64,000 nucleotides of DNA from a virus. Location of the stretch: positions 1 through 64,000 of IMG/VR virus record IMGVR_UViG_3300035698_017111. One strand, written 5' to 3'. The notes below the pieces were generated by a model, which worked only from the letters and a program-made list of their open reading frames with translations, made no database searches and had not been told where the DNA came from. Both the position numbers and the translations under genes were made by a program. Shown in pieces: positions 26,424 to 36,057 of this stretch; within the stretch, counting starts at the first letter, position 1, and each line of letters begins with the position of its first letter.

Positions 26424-26825
26424 ATGTCTAGATATGACTACGAGTGTAAAACGTGTAAAACAGAGTATGAGCTTTTTCAACTTATGGATGACGATAAGTT
26501 TACAAAACACGAATGTCCAAGCTGTAAAAGTATTCAGCCATGCATAAGATTAATCTCTGGTGGAACTGGAACTCATTTTGTTGGGTTAGACTTTCAAACA
26601 AACCATAAAGATAGAGGGTATCGTGGCAAGTATAAAGACAAACTCAGACCAGTTGGTTCACCCGTAGATGCTCCTGCCCAAAAGGGAGAAGCTGATATGC
26701 AGTTTCAAAGATGGGTAGACACTGGTGGTCTTGAGGGTATTGAGCCAACCGTAAATCTTGGTAAAGCGACACCACAAACGCCAGAACAGATGATTGATAA
26801 GGATTGGACACCAAGAGAGGAATAG
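26424..26825 (+). CDS. FmdB-like zinc-ribbon protein (133 aa)
   Basis: The N-terminus YDYECKTCKTEYELFQLM...HECPSC matches the FmdB/CxxC regulatory zinc-ribbon family. The remainder is charged and Gly/Pro-rich and looks disordered. ATG 26424 follows the upstream stop by one base, with CGGAG 11 bases before it. Role unknown; family members bind nucleic acid or regulators. Confidence 0.75.
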   Translation: MSRYDYECKTCKTEYELFQLMDDDKFTKHECPSCKSIQPCIRLISGGTGTHFVGLDFQTNHKDRGYRGKYKDKLRPVGSPVDAPAQKGEADMQFQRWVDTGGLEGIEPTVNLGKATPQTPEQMIDKDWTPREE

Positions 26826-26836
26826 GTATTTGTTAT

Positions 26837-27535
26837 ATGAGAAAAATTAGTTTTACAAAAAATGGCCAGGAGTGTTGTGTTGTCATAAGAGAAAACGGAA
26901 TTTTAAAGATATGTGAAGATAGAGCAAAAAGGTTTTCTAAGAAATTAGAGTGGAAAGAAAGTAGATATAGAGAGGGTCTTTTGAACGAAGGTAGCAAACC
27001 ACATTTGGCAGAAATGATTGGTTCTGAGGGAGAAGAGTGTTTTGGTTATCTTTCCAGTCTACCAATAGATGAAGAGGTAAGTGACAAGGGCAATGCATAT
27101 GATTTTCAGATAGTATGTACCAACCCACAATCTAGATTTTACAAATGTAAAAGACAATACGTCAATATAGATGTCAAGAACTCAACAAAAGATCATAGGT
27201 TTTACCAAGAACTAATACCGGATTCTGATTTTTTCGAAGATGATGAACTTATCCACTTTATAAAGTATATAGATTCGTATAGAAATGGAAAGAGCGTAAA
27301 GAGCAAACTTATTCCAGATATATATGTCTTTTCCGAGACCATTAAAGATCAAGGAAATTTGTTGATTGTTAATTTCTATGGATATATAAAAAAGATGGAT
27401 TTGGTAAAAAACATTCACCAAAGAATAGGGAATGCCATTAGGGGAAATCACAAAAACATATATATAAAAAGATCAGAACTGCAACCAATGCAACGTCTTG
27501 TGGATAACATTAACGAAATGACTGGAAAAGTATAA
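26837..27535 (+). CDS. Hypothetical protein, possible nuclease, coupled to a Dam-like methylase
   Basis: The 232-residue protein starts at ATG 26837. A segment AYDFQIV followed by VNIDVKNS has an Asp and a DxK spaced as in PD-(D/E)XK nucleases, but the match is weak. The stop overlaps the D12-class methylase start by one base. That coupling, and the lack of any other known fold, makes a restriction-like partner possible. Confidence 0.6.
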   Translation: MRKISFTKNGQECCVVIRENGILKICEDRAKRFSKKLEWKESRYREGLLNEGSKPHLAEMIGSEGEECFGYLSSLPIDEEVSDKGNAYDFQIVCTNPQSRFYKCKRQYVNIDVKNSTKDHRFYQELIPDSDFFEDDELIHFIKYIDSYRNGKSVKSKLIPDIYVFSETIKDQGNLLIVNFYGYIKKMDLVKNIHQRIGNAIRGNHKNIYIKRSELQPMQRLVDNINEMTGKV

Positions 27536-28443
27536 TGTTTTTTAGATATCCTGGTGGAAAAAGAAAAGTCAAACAAGAAATTCTCCATGCTATTATGGAG
27601 AACTATCGAAATACGCAAAACAAAAAACACGAATATAGAGAACCGTTTTTTGGCGGTGGATCTATAGGTGTTAATTTATTGTCAAAACAAAATATAGATT
27701 CTTTTTGGTTTAACGATTATGATGTGTCTCTATCTTGTCTTTGGACATCTGTAATGCAATATCCCAAAGATCTTTGCGATAGGGTTAGGGCATTCGTGCC
27801 ATCAACGGATGAGTTTTATAAAATCAAGAAAAACCTTCTTAATCTTAGTAGAAAAGAAGCTTTGGATAAGATGTCAAAAGATCCAGTTGATCTTGGCTTT
27901 CAGAAACTAGCCATTCATCAAATATCATATTCTGGCCTTGGCACTAAATCTGGTGGACCTCTTGGTGGCGAAAAACAAAAATCAAAATATAATATTTCAT
28001 GTAGATGGAATCCAAAAAACATCACAAAAAAAATAATAGAATGTTCAGATCTCTTTGGTTTAAATACCATTAGAAACAATGGCTGTACTTCTGTAGATTT
28101 TTTAGATATGTTTGATGACGAAAGTCCTTGTTTTTTCTACTTGGATCCGCCATACTACGACAAGGGTACGGAGCTCTATCAGTTCTCTTTCACGACAAAT
28201 GATCATGAAAGGTTGAGAAATGCCCTTAAAGAGTGCCCAAACCCATGGTTATTGTCTTATGATGACTGTGATGAAATAAGAAAATTGTATGATTGGGCTG
28301 TTTGCCAAGAGATTGATATGACTTACACGATCAACACTTCCAGATCAAAGAAAGAACTCCTCATTGTCCCGAAAGAACACTCTTATCTCCTACAAACACA
28401 AACAAATATTAATACACCGCCAGAACTAAACAAACTGTTCTAA
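27535..28443 (+). CDS. dam: D12-class DNA adenine methyltransferase (Dam-like)
   Basis: The 302-residue protein has FRYPGGKRKV (AdoMet-binding start of Dam enzymes), EPFFGGGSIG, FNDYD and the catalytic YLDPPYYDKG near residue 205. The motif order is that of alpha-class N6-adenine methyltransferases such as Dam and DpnM. The target site cannot be read from the sequence. It is coupled to the upstream hypothetical gene by TAATG. Confidence 0.92.
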   Translation: MFFRYPGGKRKVKQEILHAIMENYRNTQNKKHEYREPFFGGGSIGVNLLSKQNIDSFWFNDYDVSLSCLWTSVMQYPKDLCDRVRAFVPSTDEFYKIKKNLLNLSRKEALDKMSKDPVDLGFQKLAIHQISYSGLGTKSGGPLGGEKQKSKYNISCRWNPKNITKKIIECSDLFGLNTIRNNGCTSVDFLDMFDDESPCFFYLDPPYYDKGTELYQFSFTTNDHERLRNALKECPNPWLLSYDDCDEIRKLYDWAVCQEIDMTYTINTSRSKKELLIVPKEHSYLLQTQTNINTPPELNKLF

Positions 28444-28461
28444 GTTCCATTGGTCTTCTCG

Positions 28462-28467
28462 TATAAT
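28462..28467 (+). promoter_or_regulatory. Candidate -10 element
   Basis: A perfect TATAAT lies about 25 bases before the ATG of the next gene, in the short gap after the Dam-like gene. I see no matching -35 at 16-18 bases, so it would need an activator or a phage sigma factor. Confidence 0.3.
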
Positions 28468-28491
28468 GGATAAGAATTGAGGATATTGACT

Positions 28492-29316
28492 ATGAAACTC
28501 GTACATCCGCTTTACGGTATAGAGATCGACACAGAATCTGAAGAAATTAAAAAGAACATTAAGAAACTCAATGTTATTTATAACAAAATACAGAACACTG
28601 AGTGTATTCATTGTCCTGGCAAAGAAGAGGTAGAGGCAGATTGTTGTAAACACTACTCTCCCCCTATTCTTCTTATTGAGTTGATTAAAATGCTAAAAAT
28701 AATCGAAGAATGGCCTGTTAATAAAATTAATGATTTACTTTACGATTGTTTCGTTTCGTACCTAGAGCCTTCATATGTAAAGGGATGCACTCTTTTGCGA
28801 GATGACCTTTGTAGTATTTACGATGCCAGACCATTTCCTTGCCGACTTTATGGTCTATATCCAGACGAGGAGTGGGACGAACGTCTTAAGAACACTAGTG
28901 TAGAGTTAGGTATCGAAGCCAAAGATATGGAGATGGCTGAACAATGTCGTAATTTAAAAATTAAAGGAAAAAACAAATGTATTATCGTGTCGAGAGTTGT
29001 TTCTGATGATCTTTTTAGGAAGATTCACCATCTCGATATAAATCTTTTCCCAGAAAAAGAAATAGGAAGAGAAATTGTTCTATCCTCAAGAACATATATG
29101 CCATTCGATACTCACTTTTTGTTGATAAAAATGGGGCCAGATGCACTAGAGTCCCTCACCGATATGAAGATTCGTCGCAGAGGCTTCTTCAATCAATATA
29201 ATCGTGGTGAAATAACAAAGGACGTATTCGATAGAGAAGACGCCAAGGTTAGGGAATTTCTTTTACACATTAGGTCTCAAGTAAATAGTATGGGGACTGG
29301 AACACTTATAACGTAA
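28492..29316 (+). CDS. YkgJ-like cysteine-cluster protein
   Basis: ATG 28492 follows TGAGGA. The Cys pattern CIHC, DCCKH and further on CTLL, LCSIYDARPFPCRLYG is that of the YkgJ/UPF0153 zinc- or iron-chelating family, whose RPxxCR motif is well conserved. The C-terminal 100 residues are helical and charged. The biochemical role of the family is poorly known; members have been linked to metal clusters and protein modification. Confidence 0.75.
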   Translation: MKLVHPLYGIEIDTESEEIKKNIKKLNVIYNKIQNTECIHCPGKEEVEADCCKHYSPPILLIELIKMLKIIEEWPVNKINDLLYDCFVSYLEPSYVKGCTLLRDDLCSIYDARPFPCRLYGLYPDEEWDERLKNTSVELGIEAKDMEMAEQCRNLKIKGKNKCIIVSRVVSDDLFRKIHHLDINLFPEKEIGREIVLSSRTYMPFDTHFLLIKMGPDALESLTDMKIRRRGFFNQYNRGEITKDVFDREDAKVREFLLHIRSQVNSMGTGTLIT

Positions 29317-29573
29317 TGAAATGTGAAATAATACTTGCTACAGTTGCAGATGATGCTAGTGGTATTCATTTGCGGGTTAGGACAGAAGAAGACAAGTTCT
29401 TTGTCTGCTTCACACCAACAGAAGTCTGGGGAAGAATCCCGACAGGGAAGAACCGTAAAGACGAACTTGAAAAGGTGGCTAGTTTATTGAATGGATATGA
29501 AAGGGACAGCCAAGGAAATGTTGTTCAGGTTCCTGGTTTTATTCCAAGAACAATTACCTTAACTAATGAATAA
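29316..29573 (+). CDS. Hypothetical small protein (85 aa)
   Basis: The ATG overlaps the previous stop (TAATG). The protein looks like a small beta-rich fold (CEIILATVADDASGIHLRV, FFVCFTPTEVW) with no known motif. It lies just upstream of the ribonucleotide reductase gene. Confidence 0.65.
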   Translation: MKCEIILATVADDASGIHLRVRTEEDKFFVCFTPTEVWGRIPTGKNRKDELEKVASLLNGYERDSQGNVVQVPGFIPRTITLTNE

Positions 29574-29585
29574 TGGAGAGATTAA

Positions 29586-32237
29586 ATGCCAGTAAAGATG
29601 CAAGAAAGAATTAGTAGGTTTTTTACAGACGGGAATTCACATCCATATGAAAATGTTACTTGGAAAAAGTTTCACTCAATAATTAAAAACAATAAAACTG
29701 GCAACATTAATTTTGAACAAAAGGATGTTGAGTTTCCATCCACATTTTCACAAAACGCCATTAATATCATTGCATCTAAATATTTCAAGGGTGTTATTGG
29801 TACTCCAAATAGAGAAACCAGCTATAAGCAATTGATCGACAGGGTCGTCAATACAAATGTGCTTTGGGGGGTTGATCAGGGATATTTCGAAACAGAAGAA
29901 GAGCAACAAATATTTGAGGAAGAATTGACGCATATCCTTCTTCACCAAATAGCCTATTTCAACTCACCAGTATGGTTCAACATGGGCTTTGATGGTCGTC
30001 CACAAACTGCATCAGCTTGCTTTATAAATTCTGTTGAAGATGATATGGAATCTATTCTCGATCTATTTAGGACAGAAGGTATTATTTTTAAAGCCGGTTC
30101 TGGTTCTGGTGTAAATATGTCGTCTCTTCGTAGTAAACATGAGGGTTTATCTACTGGTGGGTCGAGTTCTGGCGTACTATCGTTCATGAGGGTTGCAGAC
30201 GCTAACGCAGGTTCGATTAAATCTGGTGGAGCAACAAGACGAGCAGCTAAAATGGTGATCTTAAATGTTGATCATCCAGAGATTGTTGATTTCACATACT
30301 GCAAGGTTAGGGAAGAAGAGAAGGCTTTTGCTTTGATTAGAGAGGGTTATGACGACTCCTATAATGGAGAGGCATACTCTACTGTAAGTTTTCAAAATGC
30401 AAACAATTCAGTTCGAGTTACAGATGATTTTATGAACTCGGCAGAAGAGGATGGTGAGTATTGGACCAAAGCTGTCTCAACTGGCAAAAGATTTCAGAAA
30501 CATAAATCTCAAGTTATCCTCAAGGGTATCGCAGATGCAACGTGGAGATGTGGAGATCCTGGACTACAGTATCATGACACGATTAATAAGTGGAATACCT
30601 GTAAGTCAGATCCGTGTGTTGCTTCAAACCCATGTTCCGAATACGTTGCACAAAACGACACATCGTGCAATTTGGCTAGTTTAAATCTCATGTCATTCCT
30701 TGACTCAGAAAACAACTCGTTTGAGGTAGAAAAGTTTGTTCATGTGTGTCAGGTTGTTGGTGTGGCACAGGATATTTGGATTGAAAACGCTCAATATCCA
30801 ATTGATAAGATTTCTGAAGAAACCAAAAAGTACAGAACAATTGGTCTTGGTTATGCAAACTTAGGTGCTCTTCTTATGTGTCTAGGACATCCTTACGATA
30901 GTGATGACGCAAGAGGGATTGCCGCATCACTTACAAGTCTAATGACTGCCGTAGCATATGAGACTTCTGCAACAAACTCTGCTTCTCTTGGTTCGTTTCC
31001 AAAATGGGAGGAGAATAAAAAGTCTATGTTGGATGTTCTCTCCATGCACAAAAAATCTCATGGTGAGATTAGAAAAATATCATATGTTAAAGAAATCCTC
31101 AAAGAAGGAACGAAAAGATGGGACAATGCAATAAGTGTTGGTTCTGAACATGGTTTTCGAAACTCTTATGTTTCTAATTTGGCTCCAACTGGCACTATTG
31201 GTATCGCTATGGACTGTGATACAACTGGCTGTGAACCAGAAGTTGCACTCGTCACATACAAATTATTGGCTGGTAGTGATGTTACGATGGAAATTGTAAA
31301 CAATACAGTTGGTAGAGCATTGGGCAATCTTGGCTACAGTAAAAATGATATTATTACCATTAACGAACATATCTTGGCAAACAACTCTGTTGTCGGGTGT
31401 GACAAGATTCAAGAGAAACATATTCCAATTTTCGATACTGCATTGGGCAAAGAGAGAAGCATCAGGCCAGAGGGACATTTGAAAATGTTGTCGGCAATTC
31501 AACCATTTTTAAGTGGTGGGATAAGTAAGACAATCAATGTCCCAGAAGAGACAACTGCTGACGAAATATGTCAAATGTATATTGATGCATGGAAGATGGG
31601 AATCAAATGTGTTGCCATCTATAGGGACAACTCTAAGGGAAGTCAACCCCTTAGTGTGGTTAAGCAAGAAAGAGCTCGTGCCACAAGGATTAGGTTACCA
31701 GATGATGTGGAAACGAAACGTCACAAAGCTGTTATTGATGATCACGATATCATGTTCCATTTCGGCAGATATCCAGACGGAAGCCTTGGTGAAGTGTTTA
31801 TCACAATGTCTAAACAAGGTAGTACTATGAGGGGATTGATGGATACGTTTGCAATTTCCATGTCTCTTGGGCTCCAGTATGGCATTCCGGTTAAGATTTT
31901 CGTACAGAAAATGCTTCATTCAAAATTCGACCCACAAGGGTGGACTGGGAACAAGCAAATACCGTTTGCACAGAGTATTATTGATTACATGATGAAGTAC
32001 ATCGCTTTCAACTTTATGGATGATGCTGAAAGAAAATCGATGGGTATTTCAAGTCCGATACCATATGTAAAGGAATCTAAGGTTAAAAAACAGAAGAAAT
32101 TAACAGATACTAAGGTAGGTAGGGGAAGAAAGAAGTCTAGTGCATCACTTGCGTGTCCAAGTTGTGGCTCTTTAATGGAGACCAATGGTAGTTGCAAACA
32201 CTGCAAAAACTGTGGACACACCACAGGTTGCTCGTAA
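29586..32237 (+). CDS. nrdJ: Adenosylcobalamin-dependent (class II) ribonucleotide reductase
   Basis: The 883-residue enzyme has FNSPVWFNMG, SGSGVNMSSLRSK, the active-site NPCSEY, SNLAPTGTIG and a C-terminal TSCPSCG-type zinc ribbon ending in GHTTGCS. These are marks of the long NrdJ group, which uses vitamin B12 and reduces ribonucleotides with or without oxygen. No small beta subunit gene is seen, as expected. GGAGAG precedes the ATG. A glutaredoxin-like gene downstream could be its reductant. No intein is present, although NrdJ is a frequent intein host. Confidence 0.95.
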   Translation: MPVKMQERISRFFTDGNSHPYENVTWKKFHSIIKNNKTGNINFEQKDVEFPSTFSQNAINIIASKYFKGVIGTPNRETSYKQLIDRVVNTNVLWGVDQGYFETEEEQQIFEEELTHILLHQIAYFNSPVWFNMGFDGRPQTASACFINSVEDDMESILDLFRTEGIIFKAGSGSGVNMSSLRSKHEGLSTGGSSSGVLSFMRVADANAGSIKSGGATRRAAKMVILNVDHPEIVDFTYCKVREEEKAFALIREGYDDSYNGEAYSTVSFQNANNSVRVTDDFMNSAEEDGEYWTKAVSTGKRFQKHKSQVILKGIADATWRCGDPGLQYHDTINKWNTCKSDPCVASNPCSEYVAQNDTSCNLASLNLMSFLDSENNSFEVEKFVHVCQVVGVAQDIWIENAQYPIDKISEETKKYRTIGLGYANLGALLMCLGHPYDSDDARGIAASLTSLMTAVAYETSATNSASLGSFPKWEENKKSMLDVLSMHKKSHGEIRKISYVKEILKEGTKRWDNAISVGSEHGFRNSYVSNLAPTGTIGIAMDCDTTGCEPEVALVTYKLLAGSDVTMEIVNNTVGRALGNLGYSKNDIITINEHILANNSVVGCDKIQEKHIPIFDTALGKERSIRPEGHLKMLSAIQPFLSGGISKTINVPEETTADEICQMYIDAWKMGIKCVAIYRDNSKGSQPLSVVKQERARATRIRLPDDVETKRHKAVIDDHDIMFHFGRYPDGSLGEVFITMSKQGSTMRGLMDTFAISMSLGLQYGIPVKIFVQKMLHSKFDPQGWTGNKQIPFAQSIIDYMMKYIAFNFMDDAERKSMGISSPIPYVKESKVKKQKKLTDTKVGRGRKKSSASLACPSCGSLMETNGSCKHCKNCGHTTGCS

Positions 32238-32271
32238 AGCAACAATACTTGACACTTAAGGAAACAAATAT

Positions 32272-33129
32272 ATGGGATGCATATATAGGATAATAAATAA
32301 CATAAACGGCAAATCATATATTGGGCAAACTGTTCAAGATATAAATAAAAGGAATTCGGGTAACAACTTTTGTCGATACAAAGAATGTACAGCCCTATAT
32401 CGAGCTGTACAAAAATATGGTTCAGAAAACTTTACAACAAATATTATTTGTGAATCTGATTCTACAGAAGAATTGAATACGCTTGAAAAAAAATATATAG
32501 TTCAATTCAAAACAAACACAAAACAGCACGGTTACAACATAAGACTAGGTGGTGATGGTGGTGGAAACCTTTCAAAAGAAATGAAAGAAAAGATAGGTAA
32601 GAAATCAAAAAAATATTGGTCAAAAGACATAAACAGAGAGTCTCAAAGAGAACGATCAATACAGCAATTTTCAGATCCAAAACAAAGACAAATTCAAAGA
32701 GATCTAAAGATTGAATACTTCAAAGACGAACAGAACAAAATAAAAATTAGCAGATCCAAGGGCATGAAGCCGTTTTATGCCTTTAAAGACACGGAACAAA
32801 AACCTATTATTTTCGAATCTTTAGGGCAAGCATCAGTAAGGTTGGGTTTGTCAAGATCTCATATATCGTCAGTGTTACATGATAAAAGAAAAACATGTGG
32901 AGGATGGTATTTCTCTTTTGATAAACCAAAAGACCATAAAAATAAATGGACATTTTATGCACATAAGGATGGAGATCTTTTGCAATTTGACAGCCAATCA
33001 GAAGCAGCCAGACAATTGCACTGTAACTCTTCTATGATATCTTCAATTCTTTTGAAAAAACCACATAGGATATCGTGTAATGGATGGAAATTCTCTTACG
33101 ATAAATTAGATTTGATTGGATTACAATAA
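32272..33129 (+). CDS. GIY-YIG homing endonuclease with NUMOD repeats
   Basis: CIYRIINNINGKSYIGQT at the N-terminus is the GIY-YIG nuclease core. The C-terminal half has two related DNA-binding repeats (SLGQASVRLGLSRSHISSVL and SQSEAARQLHCNSSMISSIL), each a NUMOD1-like helix-turn-helix followed by GGWYFS or GWKFS. AAGGAAA precedes the ATG. It is a free-standing element between nrdJ and a glutaredoxin-like gene and presumably targets an allele of this region. Confidence 0.92.
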   Translation: MGCIYRIINNINGKSYIGQTVQDINKRNSGNNFCRYKECTALYRAVQKYGSENFTTNIICESDSTEELNTLEKKYIVQFKTNTKQHGYNIRLGGDGGGNLSKEMKEKIGKKSKKYWSKDINRESQRERSIQQFSDPKQRQIQRDLKIEYFKDEQNKIKISRSKGMKPFYAFKDTEQKPIIFESLGQASVRLGLSRSHISSVLHDKRKTCGGWYFSFDKPKDHKNKWTFYAHKDGDLLQFDSQSEAARQLHCNSSMISSILLKKPHRISCNGWKFSYDKLDLIGLQ

Positions 33130-33130
33130 T

Positions 33131-33670
33131 ATGCGTATCGTCGTTTTTGGTGCAGAAAACTGTAAATTCTGCAAGTATCAATTAAAATATCTATCCAATA
33201 CCTTTTCGAAGGGTGATTGGCTGTATCTTGACGTTTTGAACAATAAAGAAGCGTTAGACATAGCTGTCGATGTCAACGTTGATGATTTACCCGCTGTTCT
33301 TATCCTTAACAATCGAATGCAGAAGATACATCAGAAAGCTGGTACAATGCCTTCTGATCAGATTTTTTGTAAGTTGGTTGGTTCTGACTCGCTTATTCCA
33401 TTTTCTTCCCAAGAAAAAAAAGAAATTGAAAGTGGTGAGAGAGATTCCATCCTTTTAAGCTTTAAGCCATCAACCAGTTCTAACAAGAAGACGTTAGCGT
33501 ACACATACTCTCGTAAGAGTATTTGTTCAATCCAAATCACATCTATGAAAAAGATGAAACTTGAAACTGCTCACAAGAAATTTGGCAAGAAAGAAGTAGA
33601 TCAATATACTTCTAAAAATGGTGAAACCTCTTTTGTTTATCACATCAAATTCCAAAGGGAAGAGAAGTAA
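33131..33670 (+). CDS. Glutaredoxin/thioredoxin-like protein
   Basis: The start at 33131 gives 179 residues beginning MRIVVFGAENCKFCK, with a CxxC redox pair (C11, C14) after the first strand and DDLPAVLIL, the cis-Pro loop of the thioredoxin fold, near residue 55. The C-terminal 80 residues are an added Lys-rich extension. Being next to nrdJ, separated only by the endonuclease gene, it is probably the electron donor of the reductase. Confidence 0.8.
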   Translation: MRIVVFGAENCKFCKYQLKYLSNTFSKGDWLYLDVLNNKEALDIAVDVNVDDLPAVLILNNRMQKIHQKAGTMPSDQIFCKLVGSDSLIPFSSQEKKEIESGERDSILLSFKPSTSSNKKTLAYTYSRKSICSIQITSMKKMKLETAHKKFGKKEVDQYTSKNGETSFVYHIKFQREEK

Positions 33671-33672
33671 AC

Positions 33673-36054
33673 ATGAATTTCGAAGACATCCTTAGCCCAA
33701 AACTGAAAATGATCTTGCGTGACAAAGCTTTTGTTTCGGCAATTAAACTTGGTCACAATGGGGTTTGGCCACAAGATCTTATCCTTTGTATTCTTGGAGA
33801 GGCAGAAAGTCTTTCTGATAATATTTTAGGACTATTGAATGTTGATGTACCCGAATTGTACAACGGCATATCAAATGTATCTGTGCTAAAAGACGAAGAC
33901 AAAATAGACGAAACAAAAATTCACGATAGCACAAAAGAGATTCTCCGTCTTTCTAAAGAAGAATCTATTAATTTGGGGCATCCATACATTGGTACCGAAC
34001 ACGTTATTCTATCGTTCCTTTCCTATGGTGGCAATGTCGCACACATTAGAGAGATTAAATCTCTTTTAGAAAAATATGGAATCACTAAGAGAGATTTCAA
34101 AATGGGGATTATTGCTGCAATGAGTAGTAGCAATGTCGGCCGGAAGAAAAAAACCTCTGAAGAAAAGGAGAAAGCTATCGCTGAAGACGGATCAAGTGGT
34201 AGTGGTAGAAGGACAAGAAAAGAAAAACAAACAACACTTGAACAGACATTGAAGAAGGAATCATACATAGAGAATGTAAATGAAAAGGTTGCCAAAAGAA
34301 AAGAATCTTTCATTGGTCGAACCAAAGAAATAGAAAGATGCATTCAGGTTCTTTGTCGTAAAAAGAAAAGAAATCCAATCGTTGTTGGTGAATCTGGTGT
34401 TGGTAAAACCGCACTGATCGAGGGTCTGGCACAAAGAATTAACTCTGGCGATGTTCCAGGTAAAATAAAGGGAGCTCAGATTTACTCTGTTAATCTTGGG
34501 AATGTTGTTGCTGGTACAAAATATAGAGGACAGTTTGAAGAAAGAATGAAGTCTATTATCTCGTTCTTTGAAATTAAGAAAAAGAATCCTCAAATCATTT
34601 TTATTGACGAGATACACACCCTTATCAACGCTGGAAATGCAGAAGGTGCATTGGATGCTAGTTCTATACTCAAACCAAAATTATCTTCTGATGTATTTCA
34701 ATGTATCGGTACGACGACATACGAAGACTATAGAAAGTATATTCAAAGAGATGAAACTCTTTCTCGTAGATTTACTTCTGTGTTTTTGGAAGAACCGTCC
34801 ACCGAAGACACTGTCAAGATTCTTCGTGGCATTAAATCAGAATATGAAAACTACCACGGGATTAATATCGATGATAACTCCATTAAGACAATAACCGATC
34901 TTTGTGATAAATATATTAAAAACAGATTCTTCCCAGACAAAGCCATTGATATTCTTGATGAGTCTTGTGTTAAATCAGTTTTGGAGACACACAATAAGAG
35001 TAAGACTGGGGTAAAGAATCTTCTGTTGGAAGAGACAATCCTTGAGGTTATTTCAGATTCTACTGGTATTCCTGTTGCGACAATGTCTCAGGACGAAAAA
35101 AAGACACTTGGGAACATTAAAAAAGAGATGTCTAAGGTTGTCATTGGCCAGACAAAAGCAATAGATGTTGTTTGTGATGCACTTCAGAGATCACGCATTG
35201 GGTTTAAGGATGCCAATAGGACAATGGGGGTGTTTTTGTTCTTGGGTCCAACAGGTACTGGTAAGACTCTTTTGGCTCAAAGTATTTCTCAAAAATTATT
35301 TGGATCGAATAAGATAGTTCGACTCGATATGTCGGAATATATGGAAAAACATTCTATATCTAAGATTATTGGAAGCCCACCCGGATATATTGGTCATGAT
35401 GATGGTGGACAGCTTACCGAACAGATACGGAAAAAACCATACTCTGTAATTCTCCTTGATGAAATAGAAAAGGCTCATCGAGATGTTCTAAACATCTTCC
35501 TTCAGATATTTGATGAGGGTAGGCTTACAGATTCGCAAGGTAGACTGGCTGACTTTAGCAACTCTATTATCATAGCCACGTCTAATATTGCAGCAGCACA
35601 GATTGGCAAGAAAGCAAAGGGTATTTGCTTTCGTGTTCCAGACCATGTGCGACAACAGGATGACGTTGAGAAGTTTCTATTAGACGAAGTCCAGAATCAC
35701 TTTTCTCCTGAGTTTATTAACAGAATAGACGAAACACTTGTGTTTAACACATTCACCAAAAAAAATGTCAGGAAAATTATGGAGATAGAACTTGGCAAGG
35801 TGAAAGATAGGATTAAAAAAGCTGGCTACAATATTAGGGTGTCTCCGTCAGCCAAAACCTTTCTTTGTGAAAATGGATACTCAGAAGAATATGGTGCTAG
35901 ACCTATGGTTCGTGTTTTGAAGAAACACATTGAGAATCCGTTGGCTAATCAAATATTTGCAGACAAAATAGATAGCAATGCTATCGTATATATTAACTAC
36001 AGTAAGCCGAATACAGAGCTTACGTTAAGCCAAAAACAAGACGGAGGAAAATAA
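33673..36054 (+). CDS. clpC: ClpC/ClpA-like AAA+ unfoldase
   Basis: A 793-residue class I Clp ATPase: N domain (1-150, GTEHVILSFL), first AAA+ (Walker A GESGVGKT 239-246, IIFIDEIHTL, TTTYEDYRKYI) and second AAA+ (GPTGTGKT, VILLDEIEKAH, FINRIDE). It lacks the long middle domain of ClpB. At residues 651-653 ICF sits where ClpA and ClpC carry the ClpP-docking IGL/VGF tripeptide, so pairing with the phage ClpP at 7111 or the host ClpP is likely. Pore-loop GTKYRGQF is present. Confidence 0.93.
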   Translation: MNFEDILSPKLKMILRDKAFVSAIKLGHNGVWPQDLILCILGEAESLSDNILGLLNVDVPELYNGISNVSVLKDEDKIDETKIHDSTKEILRLSKEESINLGHPYIGTEHVILSFLSYGGNVAHIREIKSLLEKYGITKRDFKMGIIAAMSSSNVGRKKKTSEEKEKAIAEDGSSGSGRRTRKEKQTTLEQTLKKESYIENVNEKVAKRKESFIGRTKEIERCIQVLCRKKKRNPIVVGESGVGKTALIEGLAQRINSGDVPGKIKGAQIYSVNLGNVVAGTKYRGQFEERMKSIISFFEIKKKNPQIIFIDEIHTLINAGNAEGALDASSILKPKLSSDVFQCIGTTTYEDYRKYIQRDETLSRRFTSVFLEEPSTEDTVKILRGIKSEYENYHGINIDDNSIKTITDLCDKYIKNRFFPDKAIDILDESCVKSVLETHNKSKTGVKNLLLEETILEVISDSTGIPVATMSQDEKKTLGNIKKEMSKVVIGQTKAIDVVCDALQRSRIGFKDANRTMGVFLFLGPTGTGKTLLAQSISQKLFGSNKIVRLDMSEYMEKHSISKIIGSPPGYIGHDDGGQLTEQIRKKPYSVILLDEIEKAHRDVLNIFLQIFDEGRLTDSQGRLADFSNSIIIATSNIAAAQIGKKAKGICFRVPDHVRQQDDVEKFLLDEVQNHFSPEFINRIDETLVFNTFTKKNVRKIMEIELGKVKDRIKKAGYNIRVSPSAKTFLCENGYSEEYGARPMVRVLKKHIENPLANQIFADKIDSNAIVYINYSKPNTELTLSQKQDGGK

Positions 36055-36057
36055 CAA

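Noticed and set aside
32249-32271. TTGACA before the GIY-YIG gene as a promoter
   Set aside because: No acceptable -10 lies at 16-18 bases; the ATG itself falls there.
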